From Pseudomonas oryzihabitans (GTDB lineage Bacteria; Pseudomonadota; Gammaproteobacteria; Pseudomonadales; Pseudomonadaceae): a stretch of DNA of 63,234 nucleotides. How positions within the stretch are numbered: the first letter of the stretch is position 1; each line of letters begins with the position of its first letter. Positions 24,809 through 31,105 of this stretch are shown here, piece by piece. A program made the translations under genes and the position numbers. The stretch covers positions 1-63,234 of the forward strand of contig NZ_VDND01000017.1 of the NCBI RefSeq assembly GCF_007665395.1, in the 5' to 3' direction. Under the pieces are notes generated by a model. It did not search any database and was not told the origin of the DNA. It was given only the letters and a program-made list of their open reading frames with translations.

Positions 24809-26217
24809 GCGTTCATCTCCTGCCAGGCCTGTGCGCTCAGGTTCTCGAAGCGCGTCTGCTTGGCGATGAAGGCGGCGCGGACCGTGCCGACTTCGCCGTT
24901 GCGGTGTTTGCCAACGATCAGCTCAGCGATGCCCTTGAACTCGGTATCCGGGTGGTAGTACTCGTCGCGGTACAGGAACATGATCACGTCCGCGTCTTGC
25001 TCGATGGCTCCGGACTCACGCAGATCGGCAAGGCCAGGCCGCTTGTTCGGCCGGGACTCGAGTCCTCGGTTGAGCTGGGATAGGGCAATAACCGGGCACT
25101 TCATCTCTTTGGCGAGCGCCTTGAGCGAGCGAGAGATCTCGGCGATTTCGTTGGCACGGTTCTCCTGGCCTTCGCAGCGCATTAGCTGCAGGTAGTCGAC
25201 CAAGATCAGGGCGGGCGGGCCGAAACGCCGCGCGGCGCGACGGGCTCTGGCGCGCAGCATCGTGGGGGACAGGCCAGCCTGGTCGTCGATGACCAGGCGG
25301 TCGCCAAAGCCGTTGATGGTGTTGACGGCCATGGTCAGCTTCGGCCAGTCCTCATCCTCCAACTGCCCAAGCTTGAGCTTCGTGGCATCAATGTGGCCGA
25401 TGATCGCCACTAGCCTCAGCATCAGCTGTTCAGCCGGCATCTCCAGGCTGTAAACCTGTACCGATTTGCCCAGCGCATGGTGGAGCGCTTTGGTGATGCA
25501 ATTGAGCAAGAAGGCGGTCTTGCCCATGGCTGGCCGGGCACCGACGATGATCAGGTCGGTGTCCTGCCATCCCGAGGTGAGGGTATCGAGGTCGGTAAGA
25601 CCTGAAGGAACGCCCGTCACCGGCGTAGGGTTGTTGAAGCGTTCGTCGATGGTGTCGATCAGCTTGCTCAACGTTGCCGTGACGTTGCAGAACTCGGCGC
25701 CCTTGCGGTCTTGGCCGAGCGCGAACAGCCGCTGCTCTGTCTGCTCCTGTACTTCGGCGGCATTGGCACCTGGTGCTGACGCCTCGCGGCTGCTGGCAAA
25801 GCCCAGCAGGATCAGCCGGCGCAGATGTGCGCGCTGGGCGACGATCTCCGCGTAGGCGACGATGTTGGCCACCGAGGGGGTGTCCTTGGCCAAGGTCCCC
25901 AGATAAGCAAGGCCACCCACCTCGTCGACGTCGGGCATCACCTCGGCAAGGGTCACGACATCGAAGGGCCGCGACTGCGAGGCGAGCAGAGCGATACGCC
26001 GAAAGATGAGCTGGTGGTGCCGAAAGAAGAAGTCTTCCTCCAGGAGTACGTCAGCGATCAGGTCCCAGGTGCTGTTGTCGAGCATCAGTCCGCCCAGGAC
26101 GGACTGCTCGGCTTCTTGTGAGTGAGGCGGGACCAAGCCGGCTGCTACGTGCTCAGCGTCTGAGACATGCACGGAGTGATCGTGGGCGGAGGCTTCCAGG
26201 AGCTGAAGGACGCTCAT
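24805..26217 (-). CDS. dnaB: Replicative DNA helicase DnaB of the ICE
   Basis: A 470-residue hexameric helicase. N-terminal helical domain (about 25-130, HSQEAEQSVLGGLMLDNSTWD), linker, then RecA-like domain: Walker A (GARPAMGKTAF, about 228-238), Walker B region (LILVDYLQLMRC, about 335), and the ESGAIEQDADVIMFLYRDEYY box (about 405-425). All ATPase motifs look complete. It should unwind the replicating ICE; a separate DnaB is a hallmark of PFGI-1-class elements. It overlaps neighbours by 4 bases on both sides. Confidence 0.95.
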   Translation of the reverse strand: MSVLQLLEASAHDHSVHVSDAEHVAAGLVPPHSQEAEQSVLGGLMLDNSTWDLIADVLLEEDFFFRHHQLIFRRIALLASQSRPFDVVTLAEVMPDVDEVGGLAYLGTLAKDTPSVANIVAYAEIVAQRAHLRRLILLGFASSREASAPGANAAEVQEQTEQRLFALGQDRKGAEFCNVTATLSKLIDTIDERFNNPTPVTGVPSGLTDLDTLTSGWQDTDLIIVGARPAMGKTAFLLNCITKALHHALGKSVQVYSLEMPAEQLMLRLVAIIGHIDATKLKLGQLEDEDWPKLTMAVNTINGFGDRLVIDDQAGLSPTMLRARARRAARRFGPPALILVDYLQLMRCEGQENRANEIAEISRSLKALAKEMKCPVIALSQLNRGLESRPNKRPGLADLRESGAIEQDADVIMFLYRDEYYHPDTEFKGIAELIVGKHRNGEVGTVRAAFIAKQTRFENLSAQAWQEMNA

Positions 26218-26915
26218 GGCTGACCTCCCAGCGCAAACTGGCTGCGGCGCTGGCCAACGCCGCGGTGGAGCTGTGCTTGAGTTCCCAGCTCGTAGCCTTG
26301 GTAGCGCGCCCGCACGTCGTGGCCTTTGGCCTCCAGGTGCTCAAGCTCTACGGTGGTCAGGTCCGGATGGTGAACGGCAAGGTAGGCGTCGATGACGCGC
26401 TGGGTCTCATCTGGTTTGCCCTTGGCAAACTGGTGGACCTTGACGCTGACCGCTTCGATCCAGCCTTCGGCGAAGACCTGGCCACGACGGCGTTTGGTGG
26501 CCAGCTTGCAGCGAGTTTGGCTGCGGACGAAGACCTTGCGCGCGGCCAGTAGCTGCTGGTGGAGCGCGGAATAGGCGTAGCTGGCCATCTCTGGCCCGAC
26601 ACCGATACCGACGAACTTGAAGGCCCAGCCCAGGCGCTGATCGCGATAGGCCAGAGGATCGCAATCGAATGCCTGGGCACACACCAGTGCGAGCTGGTGA
26701 AGCCAATGGGCGGGCGCTTTGCGTGTGCCGGTGGCAACGACTGCTTCGCTGGCCAGCACTGCCTGGACGTCAGCGTCCATGAGGTTGTGCTGCTGCATGA
26801 GCTTGCGTGCTTGACGCAGCGCGATCTCAGCTTCGTTCGGCGCGGCGCCGGCGTCCTTGGCCAGGGCGAAACATTTGGCGACGCGCTCTAGGATCTTCTG
26901 CTTGGTAGCGTCCAT
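26214..26915 (-). CDS. DUF2786 domain protein
   Basis: A 233-residue protein. The N-terminal DUF2786 (about 1-45) reads KQKILERVAKCFALAKDAGAAPNEAEIALRQARKLMQQHNL. A second conserved region (about 60-180) contains the CxxxFDCDP-like and FKFVGIGVGPEMASYAYSAL stretches also seen in phage and mobile-element proteins. Function unknown. Both ends overlap neighbouring genes in ATGA arrangements, so it belongs to the parA-dnaB transcript. Confidence 0.8.
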   Translation of the reverse strand: MDATKQKILERVAKCFALAKDAGAAPNEAEIALRQARKLMQQHNLMDADVQAVLASEAVVATGTRKAPAHWLHQLALVCAQAFDCDPLAYRDQRLGWAFKFVGIGVGPEMASYAYSALHQQLLAARKVFVRSQTRCKLATKRRRGQVFAEGWIEAVSVKVHQFAKGKPDETQRVIDAYLAVHHPDLTTVELEHLEAKGHDVRARYQGYELGTQAQLHRGVGQRRSQFALGGQP

Positions 26916-27676
26916 CAGGCAGCCCCTCCTTGCGAAGGGGCCGCTGCCGGTGGCGGATTAGACACCAGTGCGACTTCCTGAAGCGCCTCTGTCCAGACCT
27001 TGAGGGTCTCCTGCGCGCTCGGCTTCGAAAGCTGCGCCTCCCGTACCTCAGCGACTCGCTTCTGTAGGGACTCCAGCCGCTGGGAGGGAGACTGGTCCAC
27101 GAAAACAAGGTGATATTCGACTGAGGATTTCAGATCAGCGATAAGGCTGGTCACCTGGTCCAGACGCCATTTTTTCGTGGTAGCCCAGCTTGGAGCTGGA
27201 GACCGCATCATGTCGCGAAGGGAACCATCTTGTTTCAGGAACCAGCCATCAATGACCGGCCTGGTGGCGATATAAAGCTTCAGCACTTCGATCTGCTGCT
27301 CGACTGTCGTGGTCGGCAGCTGGAAGTGCTTGGTTACCAGTTGCTTCGCTTGTCGCTCTCGCTGCTCGCGAAGCTTGGCGGCAGCCTTCTCCTCGCGTGC
27401 CTTGCGCTCCTTTGCGTGCTCGACGTTGTACTTCACGGAGTCCAGCAGGGCGGCAGCGTTGCTCAGCAGCTCGCGCTGCTCATGGGAGAGCTGCTCGCCC
27501 AGGCGACCTAATAGCGTGCCGTACTGGGTCAGTGCCCGAAGCTCGCGGGCCGCGCTGGAGAGCCCAGTCTGCACCTTGCGGAAATCCTGCGCGGCGTAGA
27601 ATTTTCCCTGCTCCAGTACCACGTCTGCAGTGATGCCTGTGGCCTGGGTCAGATCATGCTTTTGGGAAGCGGCCAT
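26915..27676 (-). CDS. Coiled-coil ICE protein of unknown function
   Basis: A 253-residue soluble protein. It is mostly helical, with a strongly charged coiled coil (about 84-112, HAKERKAREEKAAAKLREQRERQ) and a second helical pair (about 195-235). No catalytic motif is visible. It starts 1 base after the parA stop, a position conserved in ICEs of this class, suggesting a part in partition or early replication. I do not recognise the family. Confidence 0.7.
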   Translation of the reverse strand: MAASQKHDLTQATGITADVVLEQGKFYAAQDFRKVQTGLSSAARELRALTQYGTLLGRLGEQLSHEQRELLSNAAALLDSVKYNVEHAKERKAREEKAAAKLREQRERQAKQLVTKHFQLPTTTVEQQIEVLKLYIATRPVIDGWFLKQDGSLRDMMRSPAPSWATTKKWRLDQVTSLIADLKSSVEYHLVFVDQSPSQRLESLQKRVAEVREAQLSKPSAQETLKVWTEALQEVALVSNPPPAAAPSQGGAA

Positions 27677-27677
27677 C

Positions 27678-28562
27678 TCACTTGCCCTCTCTCACTAGGG
27701 CATGCACAACCGACTCATTCATGGCCGTGAAGCGATCAGCCCACTCAGGGAAGAGTTCGATGGCGAGGTTGCGGATGACCTGCAGGGCAGCGGGTGCCTG
27801 GCGGTTGCTGGGCTGCCTGTACTCCAGACGGTGTGCAGGGATCCCATGCGTGGCCGACTCGCAATAGACAACTGCATCAGGAATGACGGTATCTATGACC
27901 TGGATATCGGTATGGCCACGGAAGGTCTCCCGGATCGTCGCATCCAGCTGGCGCGCGTCCGAGGTGAGATCCAGACCGTTCACTACGGCCTTGATCGGCG
28001 GTACCGGCAGCCCAAGGCGGGCATATGGTCGGAGTCCGTCCAGCATCTGCAGAGTGCCGCGGTTGAATTCGCGGGCGGACAGCATTTCGGGGGGGAGGGG
28101 GGAGACGGCGAGGTCCGAAGCGAGCATCACCATCTCGAGGAGCACGGTGCGGGCGCCCTGCGTATCGATCAGCACCAGGTCGAAGTCGTCCTGGAAGATG
28201 TCCTTGAGATGAGCCAGGCGAAGCCGGCCATCAGGCGCCTGCAGTAGGAGGTTGATCAGGTGGTTGTGCGGATCGTTGGAATAGATCAGCGATAGATTCT
28301 TGATATTCGTTTTGGAGACGATGCGGTCGAGACGTGTCTCGTTGCTGGCAATCAGCTCGAAGACGCCGCAGGGGGCGGGCTCGACGAGGTCGTAGTAGGA
28401 CGAGAGCGAAGGCTGGACAGGATCCAGATCGATCAGTAGGGTGCGCAGCCCTGCATCGGCACAAAACGCGCCTAGGTTGGCGGTCTTGGTGGTTTTTCCT
28501 GTACCGCCCTTGGTCGAAATCGCAGATGTAGTTTTCAAATTTGCAGCCTCTAATGGGTTCAT
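27678..28562 (-). CDS. parA: ParA-family ATPase next to the attachment site
   Basis: A 294-residue ParA/Soj-type ATPase. Deviant Walker A KGGTGKTTKTANLGA (about 17-31), switch I region TLLIDLDPVQPS (about 41-52), Walker B LVLIDTQGA (about 130-138). In PAPI-1-type elements Soj lies beside the tRNA-proximal end and is needed for ICE maintenance. The ATG at 28562 has no ribosome site; a TTG at 28538 with GAGG 8 bases before it gives LKTTSAIS and resembles the MKTTAIS starts of relatives, so the true start may be 28538. Gene start to att is only about 60-85 bases. Confidence 0.9.
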   Translation of the reverse strand: MNPLEAANLKTTSAISTKGGTGKTTKTANLGAFCADAGLRTLLIDLDPVQPSLSSYYDLVEPAPCGVFELIASNETRLDRIVSKTNIKNLSLIYSNDPHNHLINLLLQAPDGRLRLAHLKDIFQDDFDLVLIDTQGARTVLLEMVMLASDLAVSPLPPEMLSAREFNRGTLQMLDGLRPYARLGLPVPPIKAVVNGLDLTSDARQLDATIRETFRGHTDIQVIDTVIPDAVVYCESATHGIPAHRLEYRQPSNRQAPAALQVIRNLAIELFPEWADRFTAMNESVVHALVREGK

Positions 28563-28621
28563 TAGAGGCCGCTTGTTTTCGCTGAGAGGTGCGTCGCGCC
28601 TGGGTGTAGCGGTGGATCAAA

Positions 28622-28675
28622 AGCAATTGGCTTTTAACCAATTGGTCGTAGGTTCGAATCCCACACGACCCACCA
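28622..28675 (+). other. ICE attachment site: 3' part of tRNA-Lys(TTT)
   Basis: From AGCA through the anticodon arm (ATTGG-CTTTTAA-CCAAT, anticodon TTT), variable loop, T arm (GGTTCGAATCC) and the ACGACCCACCA end, this matches a tRNA-Lys 3' portion. The 5' acceptor strand and D arm are not intact: no GGGTCGT precedes it and the preceding bases are ICE sequence. It is therefore a duplicated att core at the parA end, where PAPI-1/pKLC102-type ICEs integrate. It is not a functional tRNA. Confidence 0.88.
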
Positions 28676-28686
28676 TCTTCACCAGG

Positions 28687-28709
28687 AACCCTCCGCAAGG
28701 AGGGTTTTT
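28687..28709 (+). terminator. Intrinsic terminator after tRNA-Lys fragment
   Basis: CCCTCC-GCAA-GGAGGG stem-loop followed by five T. This was the terminator of the original tRNA-Lys gene, now displaced from its promoter by the ICE, and marks the chromosomal side of the junction. Confidence 0.88.
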
Positions 28710-29314
28710 GCGTTTCTGAGCCTTGGAAACCCAATTGTCCGAGGCGCCCCGCTAGCCCTGCACGGTGTAACGCTCGGCTCCGGAAAGGCAGCGGTCCCCT
28801 TGGCAGCCAGGCTCGTCGCGCTATGCCGCTCGCGTGTGTGGTCTGGAGCTCCAGACATCGCCTGAGTAGGTCGCCGACCACGTCAGCCAACGGGCGCAAA
28901 TATCTCTAGGTCCGACCGCGGTACCGCGTAGCTGGGGATCTACCGTCCAGTCCTGCGAAAGCTATCGCCTCCATTAGCTTTGCTGACTGTTGGGAGCTTT
29001 GAAGCCCTCTATGCTGGCACTGAGCGGATGGCGCTTCGAACCCCGATTCTGCCGATAGTGACTGGGTGCCTGTGCCCGGCACCAGCAACTAGCGACAAGT
29101 TACAACGAAATAAGTGTTGCGATAATAATTTATGTAGTTCCTGTTAGATTCTGGAATGAGTGTGACAAATGAGCGACAGGCCAACCATGGAACGCCATAG
29201 AACAGGGGATTCACCGGCAAGCAGTCAAAGCTATGGCAAGGGGCCGACTGCGGGTGGATCGCCTGATGGCCTGGCAATGGCCGTTCTCCCTATCCATTCA
29301 CGGGCGTTGTAGCC
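28710..29314. other. Gene-free stretch between att site and cheD
   Basis: About 600 bases without a convincing open frame on either strand; short frames lack ribosome sites. The part at 29090-29160 is AT-rich and could hold the cheD promoter. I see no further repeat or RNA signature. Confidence 0.6.
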
Positions 29315-29824
29315 ATGGCTGCCGCGGCGGAGCTTTTCCTGCGTCCGGGTGAATGGTATTTCGGCAGGGAAGAGCTGCGGATCCGTACCATCCTGGGTTC
29401 CTGTGTGGCCTTTGTCTTCTGGCATCCGCGGCGGCGCCTGGGTGGCGTGACCCATGCCTTGCTGCCCACGCGCCAGCGAGGTGGCCTCTGCCTCGCCGCC
29501 GACGGGCACTACGTCGACGAGTCCCTCCAGCTCATGTTGGGCGCGATTGCGCGCCACGGCGGTGATCTTTCCGGCTACCAGGTTCACGTCTATGGCGGCG
29601 GCAACATGTTTCCTCAGATTCTGCGCGAGCGAGTCAGGAGTATCGGTGACGTCAATGTCGACGCGGCGTTGGCGCAGCTGGCCCAACAGGGTCTCCACCC
29701 CGTCCGTACTCACGTTCGCGGCGCCGGTCATCGCACCCTGTCCCTGGACCTCACCGACGGTCAGGTACTGGTGCGGCAGGTGGAGCTCGCCCAAGTCACG
29801 CCGCAAGAAAAGATGGCCCTATAG
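29315..29824 (+). CDS. cheD: Chemoreceptor glutamine deamidase CheD
   Basis: A 169-residue CheD. The catalytic Cys lies in TILGSCVAFVF (about 26-36) and the catalytic His in GGVTHALLP (about 43-51); YVDESLQLML and VHVYGGGNMF are further family elements. CheD deamidates Gln residues of methyl-accepting chemoreceptors and can regulate CheC phosphatases. No other che genes adjoin it, so it is an orphan copy beside the ICE junction. The ATG at 29315 has only a weak ribosome site. Confidence 0.93.
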   Translation: MAAAAELFLRPGEWYFGREELRIRTILGSCVAFVFWHPRRRLGGVTHALLPTRQRGGLCLAADGHYVDESLQLMLGAIARHGGDLSGYQVHVYGGGNMFPQILRERVRSIGDVNVDAALAQLAQQGLHPVRTHVRGAGHRTLSLDLTDGQVLVRQVELAQVTPQEKMAL

Positions 29825-30130
29825 CGGCAGCTTCTCAGGTGGGAGGTTGTCGGGGCGCCAGGGCTTGGTGAAACCCAGCCGCTCGCTGCCGTACCTTCCG
29901 CCTTCAGCAAGCTGGCGGTCTTCGTGGTAGCCAGGCTCTTCGCCGCTTGCCCTTGCCTTGGTATTGAGCGGGGTGCTCAGCGCGACCTGCAGTAGAGCGC
30001 GATACCTTCTTGCAAAGCCCTGTGCATTCCATTCTAGGTGCTTGGCAGTCCGGTGCCGGCCGGCGATAGCCGCATTTGCTTTTTTGGGATCGAGGACTAG
30101 GCTCAAGATTGTTTGTTTAATTACAAACAT
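29819..30130 (-). CDS. Possible small basic protein, unknown
   Basis: A 103-residue frame convergent with cheD and overlapping its end by 6 bases. It starts MFVIKQTILSLVLDPKKANAA and has a basic, Trp/Pro-containing C-terminus. No domain is recognised and no strong ribosome site is seen. It may be spurious. Confidence 0.3.
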   Translation of the reverse strand: MFVIKQTILSLVLDPKKANAAIAGRHRTAKHLEWNAQGFARRYRALLQVALSTPLNTKARASGEEPGYHEDRQLAEGGRYGSERLGFTKPWRPDNLPPEKLPL

Positions 30131-30170
30131 AGGCAGTCCTGTTTTTCCGTCCGTTGCGGAGGTGTCCCCA

Positions 30171-30323
30171 ATGTTCGCACACGAAAAGCTCGGTCTTATG
30201 CTGCTATTCGGTACTTTTGGTCTGGCGATTTATCTGCTGGTTCACCACATGATCGTCACGGGATTGTCCGGGAAGAAGTTGGATCAGACAAAATCCCGCG
30301 ACCAGTCTCACCAGCGGATGTAA
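30171..30323 (+). CDS. Small single-pass membrane protein
   Basis: A 50-residue protein starting MFAHEKLGLMLLFGTFG. One hydrophobic helix (about 7-28, LGLMLLFGTFGLAIYLLVHHMIV) is followed by a charged tail (KKLDQTKSRDQSHQRM). GGAGGTG lies 8 bases before the ATG, a near-ideal ribosome site, which is why I accept this short gene and place the start here. Function unknown; the topology suggests a membrane-anchored regulator or subunit. Confidence 0.62.
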   Translation: MFAHEKLGLMLLFGTFGLAIYLLVHHMIVTGLSGKKLDQTKSRDQSHQRM

Positions 30324-30392
30324 CTGGAGTCGCCAGGGAAGGTGCCTTGGATGGTCAAGGCCCAGCTGCTTCTTGAGGGAGACGGTCAAGGA

Positions 30393-30617
30393 TCACCGGC
30401 AGACGCAGTAGCCTCTCGCGTGGTAGCAGTACCAGAGCAAGCTCGGCCCCTGGGCAGCACCCGGGACGATGACTGGGGGAGGAGGGCAGGCGGCAGCCTG
30501 GTGTTGCGAGCCTCCAGGTAGAGGTGCTGGACTTACGTCCTCGCCGAACGCCCGGATGCCCACGTGCAGGCGGCCCTCGATGAAGGCCGCCAGGACAGTT
30601 TGGTTGCCGTCGCACAT
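30393..30617 (-). CDS. Possible small protein, unknown
   Basis: A 74-residue frame starting MCDGNQTVLAAFIEGRLHVG, with an ordered-looking N-terminus and a Pro/Cys-rich C-terminus. Intact, but I see no clear ribosome site and recognise no family. Confidence 0.28.
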   Translation of the reverse strand: MCDGNQTVLAAFIEGRLHVGIRAFGEDVSPAPLPGGSQHQAAACPPPPVIVPGAAQGPSLLWYCYHARGYCVCR

Positions 30618-30685
30618 TGCTACCCACGATGGGGTCCGCGTGTCTTAAGCCAGACCCGGACCAGCGCGGCAACCACGGCGATCCG

Positions 30686-30868
30686 ATGTCAAGGCAGCCA
30701 TTTCAATGCCATTGGTGCCGGTTAGTTGATACCCAAGCCGTCATGACCGATGGGAGAGCCCACCGCCGCTCCTATGGCCTTTGCCGGTTCTGTAGCCACC
30801 AGGGTCTACAGTACCTGCGTAGCGATTTCTATTCGTCGATGGCAAGGCGCCTTTCCGGTCGCTCTTGA
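30686..30868 (+). CDS. Possible small CxxC-CxxC protein
   Basis: A 60-residue frame from ATG 30686 (MSRQPFQCHWCRLVDTQAV) with two CxxC pairs (CHWC and CRFC) separated by about 23 residues, the layout of a zinc ribbon. The ribosome site is weak. It lies in the gap upstream of the large kinase gene. Confidence 0.4.
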   Translation: MSRQPFQCHWCRLVDTQAVMTDGRAHRRSYGLCRFCSHQGLQYLRSDFYSSMARRLSGRS

Positions 30869-31105
30869 AAGTAGGGAAAGCCCTTCAGGACCGGAATCGC
30901 CTGTTCCGACAGGGTGTGATTCGCTGCCTTCAAAGGATCGGATCGCCAGCCGGACGTCCAGGCCAGGAGCGGCGAGTGGATAAGCAGGCGGCGCTGGCCA
31001 CGTCCTTTCGTATGACAGAAATACCATCTGTCGTCTGATTCAGATGGCGACCAGGCTCCTGCCCGATAATCTGCGCCACGCCCTTTCCCTCCCTGTGCCT
31101 CCTTC

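Larger units (their letters stand above)
65..28675 (-). mobile_element. PFGI-1/PAPI-1-class integrative conjugative element, partial
   Basis: The minus-strand block from the tRNA-Lys fragment to the left window end holds the family's diagnostic genes in family order: parA, DUF2786, dnaB, parB, DUF2857, STY4528, PFL_4669, DUF3158, ssb, helicase, pilL-pilV. Integrase, relaxase, topoisomerase III and conjugation genes are absent and expected beyond the left end. Non-core insertions are the chemoreceptor and the Ser/Thr-rich protein. Whether the element is still mobile cannot be judged from this part alone; pilT is broken. Confidence 0.92.

Noticed and set aside
28590..28675. Functional tRNA-Lys gene
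   Set aside because: The 5' acceptor strand and D arm do not pair or match; only the 3' portion is intact, as expected for an att duplication.
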